Source: UBA2287 sp037442025 (GTDB taxonomy: Bacteria > Bacteroidota > Bacteroidia > Bacteroidales > Tenuifilaceae). From it: DNA of 64,000 nucleotides. Each line of letters starts with the position of its first letter. The first letter of the stretch is position 1. Where the stretch lies: assembly GCA_037442025.1 (NCBI GenBank), contig JBBIRB010000008.1:12896-76895 (forward strand), read 5' to 3'. Positions 12,501-20,824 of this stretch are shown in pieces. The notes under the pieces are model-generated. The model worked only from the letters and a program-made list of their open reading frames with translations. It was not told where the DNA came from and did no database searches. The translations under genes were made by a program, and so were the position numbers.

Positions 12501-13704
12501 TATTCCTGGCCCAGATCCGATTACATACGTGTGGACCTTTACAGAGGCTAACTGCCGCATAGCACCATTTGGCGATGTAGGAAGTATTCAAATTACTAAT
12601 GTAACCGGTGGTAACGGAACCTTTACTCTTCCAACGGGTAATGACTTCCAGATTCGCTGGCCAAGTTTAGGTAACGATTTTAACAACGTTTGGTCAATAT
12701 CCAACCTGCAATCGGGTGGCTACAGCGCAGTGGTTACCGACCAAAAAGGATGCGTTGATAATGTTACCTTTACGGTTCCTTACAATTTAGCAAATGCTTT
12801 TGTGGTTGATGTGTTAAAACCCCAAACGAACTACTGTTACGATGCTACTGCTAACCTAACCTTGGTTGTGCTGGCTGGTTCTATTGGCTCGTCTCCAACA
12901 ATCGATTGGTATAACCTATCGGGTAACAACCCTAATACTTCAGTGCATTCGGGCATGACATACTCAATCCCTAACCTACAACAAAGCCAAATTGTACATA
13001 GGGTTGATGTGGTTAGTTCTGTTGGTTGTTTGGAGCAAGCACTCGATACAATTAATGTGTATCCTCCAATTAGGCCGTTCATAAACCCCGATACACACCC
13101 GTTTATACAAACCGACAACCTGTTTGGCGACCCAACTGTTATTTCAGTACTTGCCGATACACAGTACGATGTGGAGGTTTCGGTGCAAACCCCTGGAATA
13201 TATACATACCTCTGGACTCCAAGTTTGTTCTTCGAAGCGGCAAGTCAGAACAACCCAATCATGACATACCTAACTGGTTTTTATGAGCCTTACCTAACAG
13301 GCACCATTTTTAACCCAAGTACGGGAAGGAATGAAAAGTATATTCCAATAAAAACCTATGTTTCTGACGAATATGGTTGTGTCGACTCGCTCCTGCTGAA
13401 AGCCAGAATTCTGAATAAAATTGTTATCCCCAACGTGTTTACCCCCAATAGCGATGGTATTAACGATCGCTGGACGGTTCCTTACGCTGGCTTGTTCCCT
13501 GAACTTGAGATTATTATTTACAACCGATGGGGTTATCCCATTTGGGAGGGCAAGGGTTCTGATGCTCACAGGGGCTGGGATGGTAATAACTCCCGAGGAA
13601 CTCCATACCCCGTTGGAACATACTACTACGTAGTTAAATACAATGTTGGAGGCAATTCTGTTGGTTGGAAACCGGTTTCGGGTTCAGTAACCATTGTTCG
13701 ATAA
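3507..13704 (+). CDS. Giant SprB-repeat cell-surface adhesin with T9SS type B sorting domain (interrupted by an N-gap and one frameshift)
   Basis: About 3,400 residues. A signal peptide (residues 1-24, ...AKPQLYAQ) is followed by one SprB-like unit and about three PKD/Ig-like domains. Then come ten near-identical 79-residue SprB repeats (4632 to about 7002; each has TSQTNVSCFGG, a GSGGTPxYQYSLNGGAYQ core, VRDANLCTFNVP and ITQPA), and about 23 more diverged units to about 12.8 kb. The last 90 residues are the gliding-motility-associated C-terminal (T9SS type B) domain with NVFTPNSDGINDRW and YNRWGYPIWEGKG. SprB-like proteins are filamentous adhesins exported by T9SS and moved on the surface in gliding. 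The reading frame is split into three: frame of 3507 up to the 10-N gap at 5549, then a different frame, then a third frame after a one-base deletion near 5683. Both breaks look artefactual. A porP/sprF gene follows after 36 bases. Confidence 0.9.
4632..7002 (+). repeat. Ten tandem 237-bp SprB repeat units
   Basis: Unit starts (the GGT/GGA codon before SIT/TIT) lie at 4632, 4869, 5106, 5343, 5582, 5818, 6055, 6292, 6529 and 6766. All intervals are exactly 237 bases (79 codons) except two: 239 across the N-gap and 236 across the frameshift. Adjacent units differ at scattered synonymous and some nonsynonymous sites, so this is an old but still homogeneous tandem array. Unit 7 (6055) is the most diverged (SITHVLCRGAS, PTFNGLAAGTFTARV). 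Confidence 0.92.
5549..5558. other. Assembly gap (10 N) inside a SprB repeat
   Basis: Ten N separate GTTCCAAT from CCCAACCT at the junction of repeat units 4 and 5. Neighbouring units have V-P-V-T-I-T-Q-P here, so eight bases would restore both the sequence and the frame. Because the flanks are near-identical repeats, the real gap could also hide additional whole units of 237 bases. Confidence 0.9.
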
Positions 13705-13740
13705 CGAATTGAAAGTATAACGATATATAATCCCATAACC

Positions 13741-14649
13741 ATGAAAAGGATTTTAATTGTATCGATAGTTGTTTTAGCAGGCTTAAGCTGCGATTTGAAA
13801 GCACAACAGTTGCCACAGTTTACACAGTATATGCTAAACAACTACATTACCAACCCAGCTGTTGCTGGCATATACAACTACTACCAAATTCGATCGAATA
13901 TACGAATGCAGTGGGTTGGCCTTGACGATGCTCCCCAAACCTACAGCATTAGCGCTTATGGTCCACACAACCGGCTCGATATGGGTTTTGGCGGATATCT
14001 GTTTAGCGATATTACTGGCCCAACAAGCCGTTTAGGTTTTAGTGGAACATATGCCTACAACAGGCAGTTAACCCAGGATATACGTGCGACGGGTGGGATT
14101 TCGCTTGGCGGGTTACTTTTCAGCATCGATGGATCGAAATTTGATTTGGGCGATGCCCAAACAACCACCCCCGACCCCGCACTGTTCCGTAACTCATCAT
14201 CGGTTTTTACCCCCGATGCTTCAATAGGCTTCATGTTTTATACAACCTATTGGTTTGCTGGCATTTCAGCGCATCAACTGTTTGGGCAGCGGATTAAATT
14301 TGTTGACCAACGGGTTGGAATTAACCGACTTAAACAGCACTTAATGCTAAGTGGTGGTCACATTTTCCCATTAATCCGCGATCTCGACTTTGAACCATCG
14401 GCTATAATTAAATATATGTTTGGTTCGCCAGTTACTGTCGACTTTAACGCAAAATTCACGTACCGTCGGCAGTTTTTCGGAGGGCTATCGCTTCGCTGGG
14501 CCGATGGTGCAGCCCTGGTTATGGGCATGACCTACGACAACCGCTACCAGTTTGGATACTCATTCGACTACAGCTTTGGTAGCATACGGAGCCATCAGTT
14601 CGGATCGCACGAAATTATGGTGGCCTTCCTATTCGACAAATTGAAGTAA
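13741..14649 (+). CDS. PorP/SprF family T9SS membrane protein
   Basis: A 302-residue outer-membrane protein of the PorP/SprF family. These beta-barrel proteins accompany T9SS cargo carrying a type B sorting domain and are needed for its surface attachment or export; SprF serves SprB. A signal peptide (MKRILIVSIVVLAGL...DLKAQ) is followed by the family hallmark QLPQFTQYMLNNYITNPAVAG at residues about 22-42, then alternating amphipathic strands (for example MGFGGYLFSDITGPTSR) to a C-terminal strand. It begins 36 bases after the adhesin gene on the same strand, so the two are almost certainly one operon and a partner pair. Length is normal and no defects are seen. Confidence 0.95.
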   Translation: MKRILIVSIVVLAGLSCDLKAQQLPQFTQYMLNNYITNPAVAGIYNYYQIRSNIRMQWVGLDDAPQTYSISAYGPHNRLDMGFGGYLFSDITGPTSRLGFSGTYAYNRQLTQDIRATGGISLGGLLFSIDGSKFDLGDAQTTTPDPALFRNSSSVFTPDASIGFMFYTTYWFAGISAHQLFGQRIKFVDQRVGINRLKQHLMLSGGHIFPLIRDLDFEPSAIIKYMFGSPVTVDFNAKFTYRRQFFGGLSLRWADGAALVMGMTYDNRYQFGYSFDYSFGSIRSHQFGSHEIMVAFLFDKLK

Positions 14650-14667
14650 AAAAACTTTAACTCTTTT

Positions 14668-14700
14668 AAACGCTATCCTATTGGGGTAGCGTTTATTTTT
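14668..14700 (+). terminator. Rho-independent terminator after porP/sprF
   Basis: AAACGCTATCC pairs with GGGTAGCGTTT (11 bp including one T-G pair, five-base loop) and is followed by ATTTTTG. It closes the adhesin-PorP operon and lies just before the DUF4296 gene. Confidence 0.75.
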
Positions 14701-14720
14701 GTAAGAAATTGAAAAGTAGA

Positions 14721-15518
14721 ATGAAAAAGTTAATGTTGGTTTTAGTGGCAACCGCCCTAATGGTTGGTTGCAAGAAAAACGCAATAATCCCCGAAAAGGA
14801 TATGGTTACTATAGTAACTAAAATTTTCCTGTCCGATGCTCTTACTCTTACTGCACCAAACGATATTTCGCTCTTTAACCGCGATAGCATCGACTACTAT
14901 GCACATATTTACACTTCGATGGGATACACATCGGCTCAGTTCGATAGTTCCATTGTTTTCTACACTAAGAACCCAGCGCTTTTCGACCAAATTATCGATA
15001 AAGCCATTGCCGATCTTTCAAAATTGGAAACTGAACTCAATGCGAAACTGAATGCCGTTAAAACCGATAGTCTTCAGAATCTTTGGGTTGGCAAGGATAA
15101 ATGGATATTTCCTACTGATTCAAAATCCGATACCATTGGCTTCCGAATACCATCCCGCAAACCCGGAAAGTACACTCTAAGCGTATGCCTTCGTGTACTT
15201 CCAAACGACGAGTCGGTGGAGCCAAAGGTTATTTTTGCTTTCAACCTTAATAACGATAGTACCTACTTTAATAAACGGATTGAAAATCTTTCTAAAGATG
15301 GGATTACTCGAACCATTAAAATTGAAAATAGTATTTCAGACACCAGCATAACGCACCTAACAGGGGCTATATTACACCATGAACCACAAACAGGAAAGTG
15401 GACTAAGCATGCCGAGGTTTTCTCGATAAATATTTCGTTCGAACCCATAATTGATAGTTCTAAGGTAGCACTTAACCCAGTCCCTAAAAGTAGGCACAGG
15501 TTAGAAAAACAGCAATAG
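14721..15518 (+). CDS. DUF4296-family lipoprotein
   Basis: A 265-residue lipoprotein. The ATG at 14721 is preferred over an in-frame TTG four codons earlier because it starts a clean lipoprotein signal: MKKLMLVLVATALMVGCKK, with the lipobox cysteine at residue 17. The first 110 residues match the DUF4296 pattern of Bacteroidota: DMVTIVTKIFLSDA, then the IDYYAHIYTSMGYTSAQFDSS region and a helix FDQIIDKAIADLSKLE. The rest has no recognised domain. The function of DUF4296 proteins is unknown; the protein probably sits in the outer or inner membrane facing the periplasm. A terminator separates it from porP, and the HU/SPOR gene follows 51 bases later on the same strand. Confidence 0.8.
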   Translation: MKKLMLVLVATALMVGCKKNAIIPEKDMVTIVTKIFLSDALTLTAPNDISLFNRDSIDYYAHIYTSMGYTSAQFDSSIVFYTKNPALFDQIIDKAIADLSKLETELNAKLNAVKTDSLQNLWVGKDKWIFPTDSKSDTIGFRIPSRKPGKYTLSVCLRVLPNDESVEPKVIFAFNLNNDSTYFNKRIENLSKDGITRTIKIENSISDTSITHLTGAILHHEPQTGKWTKHAEVFSINISFEPIIDSSKVALNPVPKSRHRLEKQQ

Positions 15519-15569
15519 GGCTGTGCTATACTTTTCTCTTTTAACTAACTTTGCAAAAACAAGCGAATC

Positions 15570-16520
15570 GTGGATATTAAACAAATAATTATTGAAATAC
15601 TTGCCAGTAATAACTATGTGAGTTTGCCTGGGGTTGGCTCGGTTATTCAGAAATACCACCCGGCAAAACTATCATCCGATGGCAAAACATTTGAACCCCC
15701 AAGGCAAGAAATTGCGTTCGATACCTCACGAACATTTGACGACGAGGCTATTGAAAAACACCTTGTAGAGTCAAAGGGCATAAATCCTTCGGAGGCCAAA
15801 GCCATAGTATCGAAATTCATATTATCACTAAAAAGCGACCTTGATTCGGGCAACGAAGTTTCACTTCGTGGTATAGGCATTCTAAAAAAGGATAATAAAT
15901 CGAACATAATACTCATTCCCTATACTTCTGAGCAGCAAGCCACTGAAACCCTCGGTTTAAAAAACGTTTCTGTAGAACCCAAACAGAATATAAAGAAACC
16001 AAGTAACCAAGCAAAATCAAATACTAAGAAAACCAACAGCAGCATTCTAGTTATTTTTATTCTTCTGCTTATAGTGGGTTTGTTTGCGCTTGCTGCCTAC
16101 CTTTTACCACCACTTCGATTCTGGGAAGGTGACCTTTTTGCCAAAACCACCAAACCAAAAACTGAAAGCAGTGCTCCCATTGATTTAAAAAAAGAACCTA
16201 CTGAAAATGATGCTCAAATGCCTTTGGCCGACAGCATGAATAACGTGGAGCCAATAAAAGAATCATCTCCCGTTCAACAGGAAGCCAATGCTGAGGTTAA
16301 ATTCTACTATATAATTATAGGAAGTTTCAATAGCATGGAAAACGCTCAGCGTTTTGCAAAAAGGGTGGAAGCAGCTGGCATTACCCCCGAAATAATTGAA
16401 GGAAAAGGAAATTACAGAGTATCTCGAGGTAAGTTTGCCGACCGTAAAGAAGCCCTGAAGGAATTGGGTCGCCTAAGGCACGGTAACCCTAAAGAATCTG
16501 CTTGGTTATTAGTACAATAA
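15570..16520 (+). CDS. HU-CCDC81-like domain / transmembrane / SPOR domain protein
   Basis: A 316-residue protein with three parts. Residues 1-130 hold two prokaryotic HU-CCDC81-type domains (YVSLPGVGSVIQKYHPAKL and the second one with VSLRGIGILKK). Residues about 155-175 are a single transmembrane helix (ILVIFILLLIVGLFALAAYL). Residues about 236-316 are a SPOR domain (YYIIIGSFNSMENAQRFAKRV), which binds denuded peptidoglycan glycan strands at division sites. The topology is cytoplasmic HU-like domain, periplasmic SPOR. The start is a GTG at 15570; a TAACTTTG -7-like box at 15546-15553 would give a very short leader, which supports it. It may link the chromosome or cytosolic partners to septal peptidoglycan, which is inference. 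Confidence 0.88.
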   Translation: MDIKQIIIEILASNNYVSLPGVGSVIQKYHPAKLSSDGKTFEPPRQEIAFDTSRTFDDEAIEKHLVESKGINPSEAKAIVSKFILSLKSDLDSGNEVSLRGIGILKKDNKSNIILIPYTSEQQATETLGLKNVSVEPKQNIKKPSNQAKSNTKKTNSSILVIFILLLIVGLFALAAYLLPPLRFWEGDLFAKTTKPKTESSAPIDLKKEPTENDAQMPLADSMNNVEPIKESSPVQQEANAEVKFYYIIIGSFNSMENAQRFAKRVEAAGITPEIIEGKGNYRVSRGKFADRKEALKELGRLRHGNPKESAWLLVQ

Positions 16521-16522
16521 AT

Positions 16523-16549
16523 AAACGGGGCTTTCGCCCCGTTTCTATT
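16523..16549. terminator. Bidirectional terminator between convergent genes
   Basis: AAACGGGGC pairs with GCCCCGTTT around a TTTC loop (16523-16544), followed by T-rich sequence on the plus strand and preceded by A-rich sequence. It separates the plus-strand HU/SPOR gene (stop 16520) from the minus-strand fibre gene (stop 16550) and can serve both. Confidence 0.85.
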
Positions 16550-19500
16550 TTATTTCTCAGTTACCAATCGGAGTAACTCTTTAATTCTATTAACCTCCGC
16601 TTTCAAGTCTTCCTGCTCTTTCGACGAGTCGGTTAGCTTCATATTCTCCTTGGAAAGAGCATCCACTTTTAGCTTCAGCTCGTTAATGATTGCCTGCTGC
16701 TCCTTAATGGCTTCAACCAAAACAGCTGTCATTTCGGAATACTGAACACCCTTGAAACCATCAACTTCATTGGTAAAGACTAACTCAGGAAGAATAGTTT
16801 CAACCTCTTGTGCAATAAAACCTATTCGCTTGCCCATAGCCGGTTCGGTTTTCCATGTAAAGTTAACCCCACGAAGCTTAAGCACTGCATTTAAACTTCC
16901 GTTAAGTGTGTTTATATTCTCCTTCATTCGCACATCCGAAGTGGCAGTGGTAAGAGTTCCATCGCTCATTCTGTTCAATACCCCCGAATAGGCTCCAGAA
17001 CCTATGCTTCTGAAACGAGCATTTCCATTAACATCGAGAGTTTGGGTTGGGTCGGCAGCGTTAATAGCTAAACGGCGGTTATCAAATTCTCCATAAATGA
17101 GTGGAGTAGTTGTTGATGAACCATCAATGATTAAACGATTCGATACATTTTCAAATGCACCGTAACCGACCCTGTAACCACCAATGATAACATTGTAAGA
17201 ACCCGTATTGCTCCATCCGGCAGCCGTACCAATAAAAACGTTTCTTGATCCTGTCTGATTCATATTTCCAGCCGTATTACCAATCATTACGTTTTCATTA
17301 CCTGTTGTTAAGTTTCCTCCGGCTGAACCGCCTATTAAAATTTGCTGAAATCCTGTGGTATTATTAATACCTGCATAGCGGCCTATCATTATATTAAAAT
17401 AGCCAGACGAGTTGTTTTCCCCTGCTGATGTTCCAATGAAAACGTTTTGGGAAGTCACATTTCTATAGCCGGCCTTATCGCCAATGGCAATAATGTTTTG
17501 TCCACTTATATTGAAATAACCTGCTTGATTACCAATAAAAATATTGTTGTAACTCTGGTTTTTTCTTCCTGCGGTATAACCAATGAATACGTTTTTCGAA
17601 GCATTTATGTTGTTCTGTTCAAAACCAGCGCTGTCGCCAATAAAAACGTTATATCTTAAATTTGTTCCTGAGTATCCGGCAGCCTGCCCAAGTGCTATAT
17701 TGTTATAGCCAATAGTATTGCTATATGCCGCATTAGAGCCTAGGGCTATATTTGAACTGCCTGTTGTATTGGATGCTCCACTCTGGTTGCCCATAAAAAC
17801 GTTATTGCTACCAGTTGTATTGGCCCTTCCAGCAAAATAACCCATAAAAGCATTATTGGTACCCGAAGTGTTATAGCGTCCTGCTTCGTTGCCTAGGAAA
17901 ACGTTATTGCTTGCATTGTTTGTATAACCCGCTAAATTTCCGAGGAATACGTTGTTTGCACCTGTGGTGTTGGTACGTCCGCTTTCATTACCCATAAAAA
18001 CGTTATTTACTCCTGTAGTGTTTGCTCTACCAGCAGTGTATCCCAAAAAAACGTTGTTGTTACCATTGGTTGTATTACTATAACCCGCTTCGTAGCCCAA
18101 GAATACATTGAAGTTACCCCCCAAATTGCTGTATCCGCTTCGGTAACCCATAAAAAGGTTATTCCCCCCTATTGTATTTCCCCTACCCGCTTGGTAACCC
18201 ATAAATACGTTGTTGGCACCGGTTGTATTCAATCGGCCTGCGTCGTACCCGATAAAAGCATTAAAACTAGCAGTTGTATTGCTGTAGCCTGCATTGGTAC
18301 CCAAAAAAGTATTGTAATTTCCAGTGGTGTTAAGGTATCCGCTGTACTGACCCACAAAAGCATTTCCAGCACCAATATTATTAGTTCGTCCAGAATAGTC
18401 GCCAATGAATACGTTGCTGCTTCCGGTTGTGGTGGAGTATCCACTTTGAAAACCCAAATAGGTATTGAACTGGGCCGTTGATGCCAGGTAGCCGCTCTGA
18501 TATCCAATGTAAACATTGTAAGTACCCGAAGTGTTGCTATAGCCACTTTGGTACCCTAAAAAGGTGTTGAAGTTTGCCACAGTATTGTTGTAACCACTTT
18601 CGTGGCCAATAAACACATTCTGTATCCCTGTGGTATTCAAATAACCGCTACGGTAACCCATGAAAATATTACCCCATCCAGTAGTGTTAGTATATCCGCT
18701 TTCGTTTCCTGCAAAAAAGTTATACGATCCCAAATTTCCTGTTCCACCCAAATTGCTATAACCCGATTTAAATCCAACAAAAATGTTGCTTTTGCCAATA
18801 GTGGTGCTTAAACCAGCCTGATAACCCAAAAATGAATTGTAAACACCGCCTGTAGTTAGGTTTACACCGGCTTGTTGCCCAATAAGGTAGTTTTCGGGGG
18901 TAATGAACATGAAGCTGGAGCTGCTTTTGGTCTGGTCAATAAGACCGCCAACTGCAAATCCACCCCTGCTGCTTTTAGCAGGAGAATCGTCGAAATAAAT
19001 ACGGGCGCTATCACGGCTAACATAGAACAGGTCGGATGCTCCAGTTTTGGTTTGATCAACCAATGTTCCTACAGCAAAGCCTCCTCGGCTGCTTTTATTT
19101 GCACCTTCGCGTATGAATATCCGAACGCTATCGGGTGTTAACCTGAAGTATTCCTGGCTCGCTTTGGTTTGGTCGACTAAACCACCAACCGCAAAGCCGC
19201 CACGGCTGCTTTTGCCTGGTGCATCGTCCACATAAACCCGAACGCCGCTCTGGTACACTGCAAACACAATTTTACCTGCGTTGTTGCGTACGGCAAAGAT
19301 GGGCTGCTCCTCCGTGGGATCACCTCCTACCACATCAAGACGGCTCTGGGGCGTTGTTGTGCCCACTCCAACGTTGCTCCCCGCCAGATGAATGCTGCTG
19401 GTGGCTTGCCATTCGGTACCACTATGAACAAGGGTTTGGCCAGGACCTCCGCTTACTAGGGGCCCTTCCGGGCCTTGGGGTCCCTGATTACCCGATGCTG

Positions 19501-19882
19501 CAAATAGGGCATAGGGCACGGATTGAAGGGGTGAAGTCCCCATAATAACAAACTCATTACCCCCACTCGGATCCAGGTGAATGCTTAAATATAAATTTCC
19601 TTGAGCCCATGGTATCGATTCGAATTCCCCTTCTATGGTTGTGCCATCGCCTACAATAAAATTCACGAGACCAACGCTGTTAGTTGTTATTACATGGGTT
19701 TCGGAGTAAAAAATAGTTCCACCAGTAATGTCGGTAATGCGAACCATAAACTTCACATTTTGGTTTGCAATAACCTCTCCGGTTGCATTGCGAACAACGG
19801 TTTGGTAGTTAAATCCTTGTGGTACCTGAGCTACCGCCAATGTGCTTGCAAGCAACAAAAGGAAAAAAGTAAACTTTCTCAT
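16550..19882 (-). CDS. Secreted fibre-like protein with 17-residue repeats and C-terminal S74 (endosialidase-chaperone) domain
   Basis: A 1,110-residue protein. Residues 1-18 are a signal peptide (MRKFTFFLLLLASTLAVA) followed by QVPQGFNYQTVVRNATGEV, an N-terminal domain of about 110 residues common in Bacteroidota surface proteins, then a collagen-like patch (GNQGPQGPEGP). Three copies of a KSSRGGFAVGGLVDQTK unit follow at about 230-330. About 32 tandem 17-residue repeats (NVFxGxxAGxxNTTGxx) fill about 345-890. The C-terminus is a peptidase S74 intramolecular chaperone (SDVRMKENINTLNG, IGFIAQEVETILPEL), then a coiled coil. In phage tail fibres this domain trimerises the fibre and cuts itself off. 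Here the context is chromosomal, so a trimeric surface fibre is the likely role. Confidence 0.85.
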   Translation of the reverse strand: MRKFTFFLLLLASTLAVAQVPQGFNYQTVVRNATGEVIANQNVKFMVRITDITGGTIFYSETHVITTNSVGLVNFIVGDGTTIEGEFESIPWAQGNLYLSIHLDPSGGNEFVIMGTSPLQSVPYALFAASGNQGPQGPEGPLVSGGPGQTLVHSGTEWQATSSIHLAGSNVGVGTTTPQSRLDVVGGDPTEEQPIFAVRNNAGKIVFAVYQSGVRVYVDDAPGKSSRGGFAVGGLVDQTKASQEYFRLTPDSVRIFIREGANKSSRGGFAVGTLVDQTKTGASDLFYVSRDSARIYFDDSPAKSSRGGFAVGGLIDQTKSSSSFMFITPENYLIGQQAGVNLTTGGVYNSFLGYQAGLSTTIGKSNIFVGFKSGYSNLGGTGNLGSYNFFAGNESGYTNTTGWGNIFMGYRSGYLNTTGIQNVFIGHESGYNNTVANFNTFLGYQSGYSNTSGTYNVYIGYQSGYLASTAQFNTYLGFQSGYSTTTGSSNVFIGDYSGRTNNIGAGNAFVGQYSGYLNTTGNYNTFLGTNAGYSNTTASFNAFIGYDAGRLNTTGANNVFMGYQAGRGNTIGGNNLFMGYRSGYSNLGGNFNVFLGYEAGYSNTTNGNNNVFLGYTAGRANTTGVNNVFMGNESGRTNTTGANNVFLGNLAGYTNNASNNVFLGNEAGRYNTSGTNNAFMGYFAGRANTTGSNNVFMGNQSGASNTTGSSNIALGSNAAYSNTIGYNNIALGQAAGYSGTNLRYNVFIGDSAGFEQNNINASKNVFIGYTAGRKNQSYNNIFIGNQAGYFNISGQNIIAIGDKAGYRNVTSQNVFIGTSAGENNSSGYFNIMIGRYAGINNTTGFQQILIGGSAGGNLTTGNENVMIGNTAGNMNQTGSRNVFIGTAAGWSNTGSYNVIIGGYRVGYGAFENVSNRLIIDGSSTTTPLIYGEFDNRRLAINAADPTQTLDVNGNARFRSIGSGAYSGVLNRMSDGTLTTATSDVRMKENINTLNGSLNAVLKLRGVNFTWKTEPAMGKRIGFIAQEVETILPELVFTNEVDGFKGVQYSEMTAVLVEAIKEQQAIINELKLKVDALSKENMKLTDSSKEQEDLKAEVNRIKELLRLVTEK
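17170..18850 (-). repeat. About 32 tandem 51-bp units encoding NxFxGxxAGxxNTTG
   Basis: Within the fibre gene the coding DNA repeats every 51 bases (17 codons), with occasional one- to four-codon changes (for example NNINASK and LGGTGNLG insertions). The conserved spine is an Asn, two hydrophobic residues around a Gly, then A/S-G-Y/R and Asn-Thr-Thr-Gly. Boundaries are approximate. The regular Gly/Asn spacing suggests one beta-helical rung per repeat. Confidence 0.85.
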
Positions 19883-20037
19883 ATGGCTTCAGTTTTGGTA
19901 AGCGATTTCATTAAAAACAAACAATTTAACCTAAAAAGGCAATCGAAAGCAAATATTATTTGCGTTTTTTGGTGAAGGGAAAATATTAATGTATAAACAA
20001 TCGTTTAACGAATGTGGCTAATAAAATTTATCGTTAT

Positions 20038-20751
20038 CTATAATACTGCTGAGGTTTTTTTTAAAAAAACTTCAATTATTTTTTCAAGCATTTCGGGCAC
20101 GCCAGTGGAAGCAGGCTTTTTTATAAATGTTATGTTTTTATAGTTTGGTACGTTAACATCGTTGGGGTCGATGAGGAAAATTTTTGCTCTACGGGGAGCA
20201 TAGTCTATTAGTCCGGCTGCCGGATAAACATTTAGCGATGTTCCAACAACGGCAAGTATATCGGCGGTTTTTACAATTTGAACAGCATCTGTTATGGCAG
20301 GAACTGCCTCGCCAAACCAAACAATATGCGGGCGCAAAGTATGCCCTTTAGGGCATTTGTCGGTCAGTTTCAGTTCCCACCCGTTTACTTCAACAATATA
20401 CGATGGATCGCCTGTGCTGCGAGCTTTTTTCAGTTCGCCATGCAAATGGAGCACTTTCGAACTACCAGCCTGCTCGTGCAAATCGTCTACATTTTGCGTT
20501 ACTATTCGAACATCGAAATGCTCCTCTGCTTTTGCCAAAGCTATATGACCCTCGTTGGGTCTTACATTCAGCAGCTGCTTTCGGCGCTCGTTATAAAAGC
20601 GGGTAACCAGTTCGGGGTTGCTTTCCCATGCTTCAGGACTAGCCACTTCTATTACATCGTACTCTTCCCACAAACCGCCCATGTCGCGAAAGGTTCGAAT
20701 GCCACTTTCGGCGCTAATGCCTGCTCCGGTGAGGACTACAAGTCGTTTCAT
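20038..20751 (-). CDS. cobB: NAD-dependent protein deacylase, class III sirtuin (CobB type)
   Basis: A 237-residue sirtuin that removes acyl groups from lysine using NAD+. The NAD-binding GAGISAESGIRTFRD is at residues 9-23, TQNVDDLHEQAG at 85-96, and the catalytic His is H104 in LHLHGEL. The Y53-x-x-R56 pair (FYNERR) that marks class III/SIRT5-like enzymes with desuccinylase activity is present. The usual zinc ribbon of four cysteines is absent: only Cys133 (DKCPKGH) remains where two CxxC pairs are expected. Downstream motif GTSLNVYPAAGL is intact. It stands alone, separated from metG by a terminator. The function call is firm; the acyl preference is inference. Confidence 0.92.
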   Translation of the reverse strand: MKRLVVLTGAGISAESGIRTFRDMGGLWEEYDVIEVASPEAWESNPELVTRFYNERRKQLLNVRPNEGHIALAKAEEHFDVRIVTQNVDDLHEQAGSSKVLHLHGELKKARSTGDPSYIVEVNGWELKLTDKCPKGHTLRPHIVWFGEAVPAITDAVQIVKTADILAVVGTSLNVYPAAGLIDYAPRRAKIFLIDPNDVNVPNYKNITFIKKPASTGVPEMLEKIIEVFLKKTSAVL

Positions 20752-20764
20752 ACCACTATTTTAT

Positions 20765-20807
20765 TAAAAAAACTCAAGGTATAGCAACTATGCAAACCTT
20801 GAGTTTT
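20765..20807 (-). terminator. Terminator of metG
   Basis: On the minus strand AAAACTCAAGGT pairs with ACCTTGAGTTTT, with an inner ATAG/CTAT stem and a small bulge, followed by a run of seven T. It lies 18 bases beyond the metG stop and before the sirtuin start, so the two genes are separate transcription units. Confidence 0.8.
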
Positions 20808-20824
20808 GGCGAATTAATAAAGTT

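Noticed and set aside
17170..18850. 51-bp periodic repeats suggesting a CRISPR array
   Set aside because: There are no unique spacers; the whole unit repeats and encodes a continuous 17-residue protein motif inside one open frame.
16550..19882. S74 tail-spike domain suggesting a prophage
   Set aside because: No capsid, terminase, integrase or lysis genes nearby, and the protein has a signal peptide. It is more likely a chromosomal surface fibre.
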